Shown in pieces: positions 19,383 to 28,731 of a stretch of DNA of 33,644 nucleotides. Source of the DNA: Flavobacteriaceae bacterium (lineage in GTDB: Bacteria; Bacteroidota; Bacteroidia; Flavobacteriales; Flavobacteriaceae). The translations under genes and the position numbers were made by a program. The notes under the pieces are model-generated. The model saw only the letters and a list, made by a program, of their open reading frames with translations. It searched no databases and was not told the origin of the DNA. The stretch's first letter is position 1. Every line of letters starts with the position of its first letter. The stretch is from contig JABDMU010000083.1 of NCBI GenBank assembly GCA_013001285.1, positions 1 to 33,644 on the forward strand. Direction: 5' to 3'.

Positions 19383-19401
19383 TATATGGGCATTCTGATA
19401 T

Positions 19402-19431
19402 TAAGACACTTATATTTATCTATACCCTACC
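19402..19431 (-). promoter_or_regulatory. Predicted ECF promoter before fecR
   Basis: Minus strand: GGTAGGGTA (19431-19423), 12 bp, AGTGTCTTA (19410-19402). Both boxes and the spacing are identical to the motif at 20078-20107 before the divergent lipoprotein gene; the spacers differ. The fecR ATG at 19382 is 19 bp past the second box, so the leader would be very short. Confidence 0.75.
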
Positions 19432-19447
19432 TTTTTATTAAAAATAA

Positions 19448-19963
19448 TTAAATATTATCAAATTTTGCTCTTAACAATTTTAACGCAGCAGACATGTGTT
19501 TTTCAACTGTTTTTTGTGATACATCTAATTCATCTGCAATCTCGCGATACTTTTTACCTTCAATTCTATTCAATAAAAACACCTCGCGTTGGGAAGGCGT
19601 CAAGTCTTCAATAGCCTCTAACAGTTTCGCCTTAAATTCATCCTCTTCAAGTAAAAATTCTGGATTTTGATTATCTCTATCTATATATGGTGTCTCTTTT
19701 GCATAATTCAGAACCACCTTTTGATGTCTAACTGAATTAAGGAACATATGATTAACTGTGGTCCATAAATAAGATTTTGCCTTAGAAAAATCAACTTTCG
19801 CGCAATTTTCCCAAAGCTTTACGAAGGCTTCCTGAACTAGGTCAAGTGCTTCGGCTTGATTTCCACATTTGTAAAAGGCAAAATTACTTGCTGCCTGCAC
19901 ATGTGTTGTATAAAATTCATTGAATGTAGGTTCTTTACAAAGATTTCCTTTAGGGGTTTCCAT
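19448..19963 (-). CDS. ECF sigma factor, FecI-like
   Basis: RNA polymerase sigma factor of the extracytoplasmic-function class. The 171-residue protein has region 2 (about 20-90, with DLVQEAFVKLWEN) and region 4 (about 112-168, with LTPSQREVFLLNRIEG and a helix-turn-helix around YREIADELDVSQKTVEKHM), and lacks regions 1 and 3. Its neighbour is a FecR anti-sigma gene. The ECF motif found before fecR and the lipoprotein operon is not seen before this gene; instead a TATTTTTG box (20003-19996, minus strand) suggests constant expression from the housekeeping sigma factor. Confidence 0.94.
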   Translation of the reverse strand: METPKGNLCKEPTFNEFYTTHVQAASNFAFYKCGNQAEALDLVQEAFVKLWENCAKVDFSKAKSYLWTTVNHMFLNSVRHQKVVLNYAKETPYIDRDNQNPEFLLEEDEFKAKLLEAIEDLTPSQREVFLLNRIEGKKYREIADELDVSQKTVEKHMSAALKLLRAKFDNI

Positions 19964-20172
19964 TTAATGCTATTAATTATTGGAACTTATGGGTACAAAA
20001 ATAAGATAAATTTGATTAATTATAAATTATTGATTTTTAATTACTTATGCTGAAATACCTAATTTTTTTTGTTTTTTGGTAGGGTACTTTCTTTTTTGAG
20101 TGTCTTACTTATAGAAAGCGAAATTAGATCGCTGTGAAAATTAAAAATCATTTAACCCAAAAAAACGAAATC
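19964..20172. promoter_or_regulatory. Divergent control region of the ECF locus
   Basis: This AT-rich gap of about 209 bp lies between the sigma gene and the lipoprotein operon. It holds a housekeeping-type -7 box for sigma on the minus strand and the ECF-type promoter for the plus-strand operon. No other gene was seen. Confidence 0.6.
20078..20107 (+). promoter_or_regulatory. Predicted ECF promoter before lipoprotein operon
   Basis: GGTAGGGTA (20078-20086), 12 bp, AGTGTCTTA (20099-20107), the twin of the site before fecR. The ATG I favour for the lipoprotein is at 20173, giving a leader of roughly 60 bases. Confidence 0.75.
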
Positions 20173-21225
20173 ATGAAAAATTTAAAATTAATGTCCGTAA
20201 TTATGTTAGGTCTTTTATTTGGACTTACATCATGTCAAGATGAAATTGACAATGAAAATGGAAATAACCCAAACACAAACTCAGCCGATTCGGTTACTGC
20301 AAGTAACTTAGAACGATCAGCCAAACATGATGGTTCTTTCGATGACTTTTTAGATGGAATTTCTTGTTCTTCTATCTTATTACCAGTTACCGCAACTGTG
20401 AATGGAAGTCAAGTTTCAGTTGTTTCAGAATCAGATTATCAACAAGTCCTGGATATTTTAGGTCAGTTCAATACTGATGACGATCAAGTCGTATTACAAT
20501 TTCCACTTACAGTGAAATTAAGTAATTATACCGAAGTGGTCGTTACAAATCAGATGGAATACGATGCTTTAATTGATGCTTGTAATCAAGCCGAATCAGC
20601 AGGTCAAGATGCAATTGCTTGTTTAGATATTAATTTCCCGATCACCATTTTAACCTACAGTTTGAATTTTGATCAGACCGGAAGTGTGGTTATCGAATCT
20701 GAACAACAACTGTACAACTTCATGAACAACTTTAGTGATGATGAATTGTTCTCAGTTGACTATCCGATTACTGCTATTATAAATGGAGATTCTAATGTGA
20801 CGCTTTCAAGCGATATCGATCTTATGTCACGGATTAACGAATGTTTAGCTACTGAAGATGCTATGGATGAAGCTGAAGAAAGTGCAGACACATTAGAAAC
20901 AATTCTTGTTGATGGCTTATTTCAAGTTGAATCATTTGTAAATTCAGGAATAGACACTGCAAATGACTATGCTGAATATACCGTAGATTTTGCTAATGAT
21001 CTTACAGTTACAGCTGTAAACACGGTAGATATGGCCGCCCAAGATGTTCAAGGTACCTATGAGGTAACTTCAGAAATTGACGTCTATTTATCATTGAATT
21101 TTACAGGAAATGCTTCCTTCGAATTGCTTAACCAAACTTGGGAAGTTACAAGTTATTCCGAAAATAGCATATCATTACAAAGTACAGTAAATGCTTCAGT
21201 AACACTGATATTGTCTCAAATCTAA
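20173..21225 (+). CDS. Lipoprotein with four internal repeats, unknown function
   Basis: I start it at the ATG at 20173 (350 residues), since this gives a clean lipoprotein signal (MKNLKLMSVIMLGLL, lipobox LTSC, Cys21); an in-frame GTG at 20134 would add 13 unlikely residues. The mature part begins with a low-complexity Asn/Asp stretch. Then four repeats of about 42 residues follow, each opening LPVT, FPLT, FPIT or YPIT, with two strands, a short S/T-E-x-x-Y/L helix and often a closing Cys. An acidic helix (DAMDEAEESADTLE) and a strand-rich C-terminal domain complete it. Surface exposure is likely. It heads the operon under the ECF motif, so it is probably a main output of the sigma factor. 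No enzyme motif is seen; ligand binding or adhesion is a guess. Confidence 0.8.
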   Translation: MKNLKLMSVIMLGLLFGLTSCQDEIDNENGNNPNTNSADSVTASNLERSAKHDGSFDDFLDGISCSSILLPVTATVNGSQVSVVSESDYQQVLDILGQFNTDDDQVVLQFPLTVKLSNYTEVVVTNQMEYDALIDACNQAESAGQDAIACLDINFPITILTYSLNFDQTGSVVIESEQQLYNFMNNFSDDELFSVDYPITAIINGDSNVTLSSDIDLMSRINECLATEDAMDEAEESADTLETILVDGLFQVESFVNSGIDTANDYAEYTVDFANDLTVTAVNTVDMAAQDVQGTYEVTSEIDVYLSLNFTGNASFELLNQTWEVTSYSENSISLQSTVNASVTLILSQI

Positions 21226-21268
21226 ATTAAAATTTTAGCTTTAGTTGCTAATTATGTTGTGGTTGAAA

Positions 21269-21301
21269 TAAACAGCTGTTGGACCCACCAGCAGCTGTTT
21301 A
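21269..21301 (+). promoter_or_regulatory. Intercistronic hairpin before the metalloprotease gene
   Basis: A 14-bp stem (21269-21282 with 21288-21301) has one U-G pair and a 5-base loop ACCCA. It ends 13 bp before the ATG at 21315 and has no T-run after it, so it is not a classic terminator. It could protect the 3' end of the lipoprotein message or lower translation of the protease gene. Confidence 0.7.
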
Positions 21302-21314
21302 AAATTAAAGAAAA

Positions 21315-22112
21315 ATGAAAAAGATAACTTATTTTTTAATTTGTGTTTTAAGTCTGAGTTTGAGTTGCACTAAGGAAGATGTTTCTTCTAATGACAACTC
21401 TTCTGGTAACGGAAATGGAAATGGTAGCATTGACACTTCGGCTAATCAACAAGCCACAGGAACCTCGGCCAACGCGCTTTTGTCGGATACTGAGTTTAAT
21501 CAACTGATAATTGAACTGGCTTATGTAGAAGGCTTTTCGCCATCAAATACGGCAGTCGATAATCTCATTGCGTTTTTAACTGAAAGAACATTTAAACCAA
21601 ATGGCATTTCCGTAGTTACTCAAGTAATTCCTTCACAGGAAAATATAGAATTAACCGTCAATGATATTATAGCAATTGAAGATAACTACAGAACACAGTA
21701 TAATTCTGAAGGTACAATAGCTGTCTGGGCCTTTTTTACGAATGGAAGTTCAGCAAACAATACTGAAAATGGTGTTGTTCTAGGTACCGCTTATAGAAAC
21801 ACCTCATTCGTTATTTTTGAAGAAACCATTCATGGCTTGAGTGACGGTACCTTTGAACCCAACAGATCGGTTTTAGAATCGACTGTCATATTACATGAAA
21901 TAGGTCATTTACTGGGCTTAACCAACCTAGGCACCGCCTTGCAAAGTGACCATGAAGATCAGGATCATCCTAAACATTGTAATGTCGAAACTTGTTTGAT
22001 GTATTTTTCGGCTGAAACAGGATCTGGAATCGAAAACTTGATTGGGGCGAATTCGGCACCTGAGCTAGATGCTCAATGTATTGCCGATTTACAAGCCAAT
22101 GGCGGAAAATAA
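21315..22112 (+). CDS. Lipoprotein zinc metalloprotease, metzincin-like
   Basis: Predicted surface or periplasmic peptidase of 265 residues. A signal with lipobox SLSC (Cys18) is followed by a Ser/Gly/Asn-rich linker (about 24-55). The catalytic site HEIGHLLGL (194-202) supplies zinc ligands His194 and His198 and catalytic Glu195; a third ligand may be His213, His218 or His221 in the His/Asp-rich stretch. CNVETCLMYF (222-231) gives a C-x4-C-x-M pattern that recalls archaemetzincins and acts as Met-turn. Such proteins are often called membrane metalloproteases in flavobacteria. It lies between the repeat lipoprotein and the barrel gene in the ECF-controlled operon; its substrate is unknown. 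Confidence 0.85.
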   Translation: MKKITYFLICVLSLSLSCTKEDVSSNDNSSGNGNGNGSIDTSANQQATGTSANALLSDTEFNQLIIELAYVEGFSPSNTAVDNLIAFLTERTFKPNGISVVTQVIPSQENIELTVNDIIAIEDNYRTQYNSEGTIAVWAFFTNGSSANNTENGVVLGTAYRNTSFVIFEETIHGLSDGTFEPNRSVLESTVILHEIGHLLGLTNLGTALQSDHEDQDHPKHCNVETCLMYFSAETGSGIENLIGANSAPELDAQCIADLQANGGK

Positions 22113-22141
22113 AAACAACAATTTTTACTAAAACTAAAATC

Positions 22142-22732
22142 ATGAAAAAAACAATTTTAACAATCGTAATAGGTCTGACATTAATCCTGTCTTCTATTGC
22201 ACAGGAATCTACCGATCGCAGTAGTACTGCAGGTCTTAAAGGTGGCTATAATTTGGCTGCTGTAAGTTATGATGACGACAGCGAAACCGGTCAGCGACAC
22301 GGGTTTCATATTGGATTTTATGGCGAATCTTTTTTAAGCAAAGCTGTTGCACTTCAATTAGAAGTTAATTATTCGCAACAAGGTTATGAACTTAAAGATG
22401 GTGGCGGCACATTCACTCAAAAATTGAATTATATCAATTTACCGGTGATGCTTAAAATTTATCTCGACACCAACTTCTTTTTGGAAGTAGGTCCTCAAGT
22501 GGGACTGGCTATTTCACATAAGGAAGAATTTGATAGCAACTTTAATCTCTTTGATACGTCACAGGAATTTGATCCACAAAATTTTGATTGGGGTGTAAAT
22601 TTTGGGGGAGGATTCAAAACTGACACCGGTGTCACAATTGGTGTCCGATATCATTCAGGGATGGGTGACATTTATGATGAAGGAAATCCGAAGAATCGCG
22701 TGTGGCAATTCTCAATTGGATTTGATCTTTAA
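22142..22732 (+). CDS. Small outer-membrane beta-barrel (porin-family) protein
   Basis: I start it at the ATG at 22142 (196 residues), where a proper signal peptide begins (MKKTILTIVIGLTLILSS, cut near AQ); an upstream in-frame ATG at 22076 lies inside the protease gene. The mature chain has about eight amphipathic strands with GLKGGYNLA, LEVNYSQQGYEL, INLPVMLKIY and FLEVGPQVGLA, typical of the 8-stranded barrels of Bacteroidota (PorT/OMP_b-brl_2 type), and ends FSIGFDL. It is last in the operon, 29 bp after the protease, and is followed by a terminator. Role unknown. Confidence 0.85.
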   Translation: MKKTILTIVIGLTLILSSIAQESTDRSSTAGLKGGYNLAAVSYDDDSETGQRHGFHIGFYGESFLSKAVALQLEVNYSQQGYELKDGGGTFTQKLNYINLPVMLKIYLDTNFFLEVGPQVGLAISHKEEFDSNFNLFDTSQEFDPQNFDWGVNFGGGFKTDTGVTIGVRYHSGMGDIYDEGNPKNRVWQFSIGFDL

Positions 22733-22749
22733 CATAAACAAAGAGAATT

Positions 22750-22781
22750 AAAAAAGGCGCCTTTTTCAAGGCGCCTTTTTT
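22750..22781. terminator. Bidirectional terminator, barrel gene / gyrB
   Basis: Stem AAAAAGGCGCC (22751-22761) with GGCGCCTTTTT (22770-22780), extended by one A-T pair, 8-base loop, T-runs on both strands. It lies between convergent genes. Confidence 0.93.
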
Positions 22782-22795
22782 TATAATTATCAATT

Positions 22796-24739
<1,944 letters not shown>

Positions 24740-24775
24740 TTAAGTATGTTTATTTCTTATTTTTGAACATAAAAA

Positions 24776-24796
24776 AATGATACTCAACGTATCATT
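24776..24796 (-). promoter_or_regulatory. Terminator-like hairpin in gyrB leader
   Basis: Read on the minus strand, AATGATAC, loop GTTGA, GTATCATT, then a run of T: an 8-bp stem with U-tract, 40 bp before the gyrB ATG. It lies directly after a likely promoter, so it would sit near the 5' end of the message. Confidence 0.6.
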
Positions 24797-24807
24797 CTCG
24801 CTATACA

Positions 24808-24815
24808 CAAATATA
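24808..24815 (-). promoter_or_regulatory. Likely gyrB -7 box TATATTTG
   Basis: Exact match to the Bacteroidota TAnnTTTG box on the minus strand, 71 bp before the gyrB ATG. No TTG was found 17-23 bp upstream, so the promoter call is moderate. Confidence 0.5.
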
Positions 24816-25030
24816 CGACTAAAAAAACTCATTTTAACGCCTTTTAAGACATTTATCACATTTTTATTAACAATAATTTTTTTATATAAAATCGCTTAAA
24901 ACGGCTCTAAGGCATCTTAAATTGCATTTCGAAAAATTTTTTGTTGGCGTCAAAATGAAAAATTAAAATCATCGCTTAGAAGGCAAAAATTAGGGGGCCT
25001 TTGCTTAAAATAGTCGACCATTTATCACCA

Positions 25031-25060
25031 AAAAACGCCAACATCTCATGTGGCGTTTTT
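25031..25060 (-). terminator. Terminator after asnB
   Basis: Ten-bp perfect stem AAAAACGCCA (25031-25040) with TGGCGTTTTT (25051-25060), 10-base loop, T-run on the minus strand, 18 bp after the asnB stop. Confidence 0.9.
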
Positions 25061-25078
25061 AGTGTCGTTAAAGATCAA

Positions 25079-26743
25079 TTAGTAGGCATCGTCATGCACT
25101 TTTGCAACTGCTCTTCCGCTAGGATCATTCATGTTTTTAAATGCTTCGTCCCATTCTAATGCAATTTTGGTACTGCATGCCACTGATGCTTCTTGAGGGA
25201 CGCACAAGGCTGCCGCATCGCTTGGGAAGTGCTCTTCAAAAATAGATCTGTAATAGTATTCTTCCTTGTTCTGAGGTGTTTGAATTGGGAATCTGAAATG
25301 TGCATTTTCCATAAGTTCATCCGAAACTTCTTTATCAACGATGTCCTTCAATGTATCTATCCAGCTGTAACCAACACCATCACTAAACTGTTCTTTTTGA
25401 CGCCAGGCTACGCTTTCAGGTATCATATCTTCAAATGCTTTTCTTACCACCCATTTTTCCATGCGTTCACCATTTATCATTTTATCTTTCGGATTGATCC
25501 TCATGGCAACATCCATAAATTCTTTATCTAAAAATGGAACACGACCTTCAATTCCCCATGCGGCTAAACTTTTATTGGCACGCAAACAATCATACATATG
25601 TAACTTGCCTAGTTTTCTTACCGTCTCCTCGTGAAATTCTTTAGCATTTGGTGCTTTGTGGAAATAGAGATACCCTCCAAAAAGCTCATCGGCACCTTCG
25701 CCAGATAACACCATTTTAATACCCATAGACTTGATCACCCGAGCCATTAAGTACATAGGTGTTGAGGCTCTAATCGTTGTGATGTCATATGTTTCTAATT
25801 GATAAACCACATCCTTAATAGCATCTAAACCCTCTTGTATGGTGAATTTGATCTCATGATGGATCGTTCCAATATGATCAGCTACTTTTCTTGCAGCTTC
25901 AAGATCCGGAGAGCCTTCCAGTCCAACAGAAAATGAATGTAACTGCGGCCACCAGGCTTCAGTTTGGTCGTCAGATTCAATACGCCGTTGCGCATATTTT
26001 TTTGCTATTGCTGAAGTCACCGAAGAATCCAGTCCGCCCGACAGTAACACACCATAAGGTACATCACTCATTAATTGTCTGTGTACGGCATCTTCGAGCG
26101 CTTTTTTTATGTCTTCAATTTTTGTTTCATTCTCTTTTACTGCTTCATAATCTTCCCAATCGCGCGAGTACCATTTTACCATTTTTCCATCTTTGCTGGA
26201 CATATAGTATCCAGGTGGAAACAATTCTATCTTGGTGCAATGCCCTTCTAAAGCTTTAAGTTCGGAGGCGACATAAAATGTGCCATTTTTATCCCATCCA
26301 ATATATAATGGAATAATACCCATATGGTCACGGGCCACAAAATAAGTATCGGCTTTAACATCATAAAGTGCAAATCCGAATATCCCGTTCATGTCATCAA
26401 TGAAATCGACTCCTTTTTCTTGATATAGAGCTAATATCACCTCACAATCACTTTGTGTTTTAAATTCATATTTGCCTTTTAATTGCCCTCGTAATTCTCG
26501 GTGATTATAGATTTCACCATTAGCTGCCAAAATTAAATTTTCGTCAGGGCTTATCAAGGGTTGTTTCCCAGAAGCTGGATCAACAATAGCCAATCTCTCA
26601 TGGGCCATAATGGCTTTTTCATTACTAAAAATACCACTCCAATCAGGACCACGATGACGAATTTTTTTTGCAATCTCTAATATTTGAGGTCTAAGGATCT
26701 CCGTTTTTTCTTTAAGGTCGAATGCACAAACTATTCCACACAT
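25079..26743 (-). CDS. asnB: Asparagine synthase B, glutamine-hydrolysing
   Basis: Makes asparagine from aspartate, ATP and glutamine in the cytoplasm. The 554-residue protein begins MCGIV, so after Met removal Cys2 is the glutaminase nucleophile; HERLAIVD (48-55) and NGEIYNH (75-81) complete the class II glutaminase site. The synthetase half holds the ATP pyrophosphatase loop SGGLDSS (235-241), and GEGADELFGGY further on. Length agrees with the E. coli AsnB type (about 554). It is transcribed alone; an AT-rich gap of 232 bp separates it from the divergent DUF2911 gene. Confidence 0.97.
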   Translation of the reverse strand: MCGIVCAFDLKEKTEILRPQILEIAKKIRHRGPDWSGIFSNEKAIMAHERLAIVDPASGKQPLISPDENLILAANGEIYNHRELRGQLKGKYEFKTQSDCEVILALYQEKGVDFIDDMNGIFGFALYDVKADTYFVARDHMGIIPLYIGWDKNGTFYVASELKALEGHCTKIELFPPGYYMSSKDGKMVKWYSRDWEDYEAVKENETKIEDIKKALEDAVHRQLMSDVPYGVLLSGGLDSSVTSAIAKKYAQRRIESDDQTEAWWPQLHSFSVGLEGSPDLEAARKVADHIGTIHHEIKFTIQEGLDAIKDVVYQLETYDITTIRASTPMYLMARVIKSMGIKMVLSGEGADELFGGYLYFHKAPNAKEFHEETVRKLGKLHMYDCLRANKSLAAWGIEGRVPFLDKEFMDVAMRINPKDKMINGERMEKWVVRKAFEDMIPESVAWRQKEQFSDGVGYSWIDTLKDIVDKEVSDELMENAHFRFPIQTPQNKEEYYYRSIFEEHFPSDAAALCVPQEASVACSTKIALEWDEAFKNMNDPSGRAVAKVHDDAY

Positions 26744-26975
26744 AACATGTTTCTTTTTTTAATTATTAAACAAATATCTACAATATAATATTTATTATAA
26801 ACCATAAATACATTTTTTATTACTATTTATAATCTTATATTATGATTTTATATCGATTTGTAACTTTAATATAAAATTAATAAGTTAATACTTGCAACTG
26901 TAAAGTTTAACATGATTTTTCGACTTTTAAAAAACCATATATATAATTTTACGAATCAATAAACAAATACACATT
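26744..26975. promoter_or_regulatory. AT-rich divergent promoter region, asnB / DUF2911 gene
   Basis: A 232-bp gap with very high A+T between divergent genes must hold both promoters. On the minus strand GATATTTG, about 28 bp before the asnB ATG, is one base off TAnnTTTG at its first position. No confident box was found for the other gene, and no small gene was seen. Confidence 0.4.
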
Positions 26976-27509
26976 ATGAGAAAATCGACATTTATTACAA
27001 CAGTAGCATTTGCATTTATGATGCTTTTCACCTCACAGATCCAGGCGCAAAACTTTTCAGAACTAGATAAGAGCCCGATGGACGCCGCTTCGTTCCCGAG
27101 TAGTTATAAGGTGTCTGATAAGCAGGTAAAAGTGGTTTACAGTAGACCCCAATTAAAAGGAAGAGAATTATCAAGTCTAGTAAAAAACGGCGAGCAATGG
27201 CGCTTAGGTGCTAATGAGGCTGCTGAGATCACCCTCTATAAAGATATGATGGTTGGGGGAACTTCTATTCCAGCAGGAACGTACACGCTTTCGGCAATAC
27301 CTGGTGAAAAAGAATGGACTTTAATTTTTAGTTCTGATTTGAATGTTTGGGGTTCTTATTTTTATAATGAAGCCAATGATGTTGCAAGAGTTAAAGGGAA
27401 AGTATCTAAAGGCGATAAATCTTTGGAAGCATTTTCAATTACATTTGACGACAAAGGAAATATGCACCTAGGATGGGGCACTTTGAGAGTCATGGTAACG
27501 ATGGGATAA
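26976..27509 (+). CDS. DUF2911-family secreted protein
   Basis: The 177-residue protein has a signal peptide (about 1-24, ending QIQAQ) followed by one DUF2911 domain covering nearly the whole mature chain: VVYSRPQLKGRE, WRLGANEAAEITLYKD, IPAGTYTLSAIPGEKEWTL and the closing LGWGTLRVMVTM are characteristic of this Bacteroidota family. It should be periplasmic or surface-exposed; no function is known. It is a single gene with its own terminator. Confidence 0.9.
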   Translation: MRKSTFITTVAFAFMMLFTSQIQAQNFSELDKSPMDAASFPSSYKVSDKQVKVVYSRPQLKGRELSSLVKNGEQWRLGANEAAEITLYKDMMVGGTSIPAGTYTLSAIPGEKEWTLIFSSDLNVWGSYFYNEANDVARVKGKVSKGDKSLEAFSITFDDKGNMHLGWGTLRVMVTMG

Positions 27510-27532
27510 TCCTTTAAAAATCAAATAATTAT

Positions 27533-27554
27533 AAGCCCTAATTTTTTAGGGCTT
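27533..27554 (+). terminator. Terminator after the DUF2911 gene
   Basis: Stem AAGCCCTAA (27533-27541) with TTAGGGCTT (27546-27554), loop TTTT, then a T-run, 24 bp after the stop. On the minus strand the T-run is weak, so queE may need another signal. Confidence 0.88.
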
Positions 27555-27558
27555 TTTT

Positions 27559-28191
27559 TTATGGAATATTTAAATATTTATGGGTTTGAAGTGAGACTTT
27601 CCATTTTGGATTTTTCATGACATAATCAACAATCAAAGGCACCATCTTTTCACGTTTGCTCCATTCTGGTTGTAAATACAGTATGCACTTCTTATTGACC
27701 TTTGAGGCTTGTTCTTCAGCAAATCTAAAATCATCTTTGTTGTAGATGATCATTTTTAATTCATTGGCGACTTCGTAAATTTCCTCTTTAGGCAATTTCA
27801 TTTTCTTAGGTGACAAACAAATCCAATCCCATTGTCCTGATAATTTATAGGCGCCCGAGGTTTCAATATGAACTTTTAGGCCTTTATTCTTCAAACCTTT
27901 TGTCAACTTACTCATATCCCAGGTAAGCGGTTCACCTCCTGTTACAACAACAGTATCGCTAAAACGTGCGGCGTTTTCAACAATCATTGTGGTTTCGGTC
28001 GGTGGATGTAATTCGGCAATCCAACTTTCCTTGACATCACACCAATGGCATCCCACATCACACCCCCCAATTCTGATAAAATAAGCAGCCGTTCCTTTGT
28101 GAAAACCTTCTCCTTGAATGGTATAAAACTCCTCCATTAATGGTAATAAATCACCACTATTGACACGTTTTTGTATTTCTCGTTTTAACAT
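27559..28191 (-). CDS. queE: 7-carboxy-7-deazaguanine synthase (radical SAM)
   Basis: Radical SAM enzyme that turns 6-carboxytetrahydropterin into 7-carboxy-7-deazaguanine on the way to queuosine. I prefer the ATG at 28191 (210 residues), since the protein then starts directly with the conserved region; an in-frame ATG at 28242 would overlap the RidA-like gene and add 17 residues unlike the family. Cys44, Cys48 and Cys51 form the CxxxCxxC iron-sulfur site (GGCDVGCHWCD), preceded by FYTIQGEG; VVTGGEPL follows. TATATTTG at 28205-28198 (minus strand) matches the -7 box and would start the message at or next to the ATG. FolE earlier in the window supplies the same pathway. Confidence 0.94.
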   Translation of the reverse strand: MLKREIQKRVNSGDLLPLMEEFYTIQGEGFHKGTAAYFIRIGGCDVGCHWCDVKESWIAELHPPTETTMIVENAARFSDTVVVTGGEPLTWDMSKLTKGLKNKGLKVHIETSGAYKLSGQWDWICLSPKKMKLPKEEIYEVANELKMIIYNKDDFRFAEEQASKVNKKCILYLQPEWSKREKMVPLIVDYVMKNPKWKVSLQTHKYLNIP

Positions 28192-28228
28192 AGGCTGCAA
28201 ATATAATAAAGAAAACCGCCATTTAATT

Positions 28229-28681
28229 TTATTTGGCAGCAATTACATCGATCTCAATTTTTGCGTTGCCGGCAAGATCAGATGCAGCAAATGTAGTTCG
28301 CGCAGGTCTCTTGGGAAAATAGGTCATATACACTTCATTAAATGCTTGAAAATCATTTATATCATTTAGAATCACCGTACATTTTACCACATGGTCTAAA
28401 CTTGAATCATGATGTTCTAACACCGCTTTAATATTTTCAATAGCTTGTTTTGTCTGGGCCTTGATGCCACCATCAACTATGATCCCAACAGTATGATCTC
28501 GCCCAATTTGTCCAGCCAAAAACAACATATGTTCAGTTTCTACGACATCACTAAATGGGGTATTTTGACGTTTTGGTTCATGTGAAGAATGAAAAGTGAT
28601 TTCAGGGTCTCCAAGATTACAAGACATAGTTATTATCAAAATGAGAACGCTAAAAATGATGTTCTTGATTTTCATATCCAT
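28229..28681 (-). CDS. RidA/YjgF-family protein with lipoprotein-like signal
   Basis: RidA proteins deaminate reactive enamine/imine intermediates in the cytoplasm. This 150-residue copy keeps the fold and key places: LAGQIG (55-60), DHVVKCTVILNDINDF (96-111), Arg128 in RPARTTFAA, which matches the catalytic Arg of RidA, and IEIDVIA at the end. Unlike typical members it starts with a hydrophobic segment (about 5-20) and MSC with Cys21, which looks like a lipoprotein signal, so it may act outside the cytoplasm. An in-frame Met3 is an alternative start. The queE start follows 37 bp after its stop; it may share that transcript in part. Confidence 0.85.
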   Translation of the reverse strand: MDMKIKNIIFSVLILIITMSCNLGDPEITFHSSHEPKRQNTPFSDVVETEHMLFLAGQIGRDHTVGIIVDGGIKAQTKQAIENIKAVLEHHDSSLDHVVKCTVILNDINDFQAFNEVYMTYFPKRPARTTFAASDLAGNAKIEIDVIAAK

Positions 28682-28731
28682 TTGGTTTTAAAGTTGATTA
28701 AAATTACACTATTTTTAGCAAAAATTATGAC

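Noticed and set aside
24816-25030. Small RNA or hidden small gene between asnB and gyrB
   Set aside because: The stretch has only A/T runs; no start with a plausible frame, no conserved RNA structure was seen.
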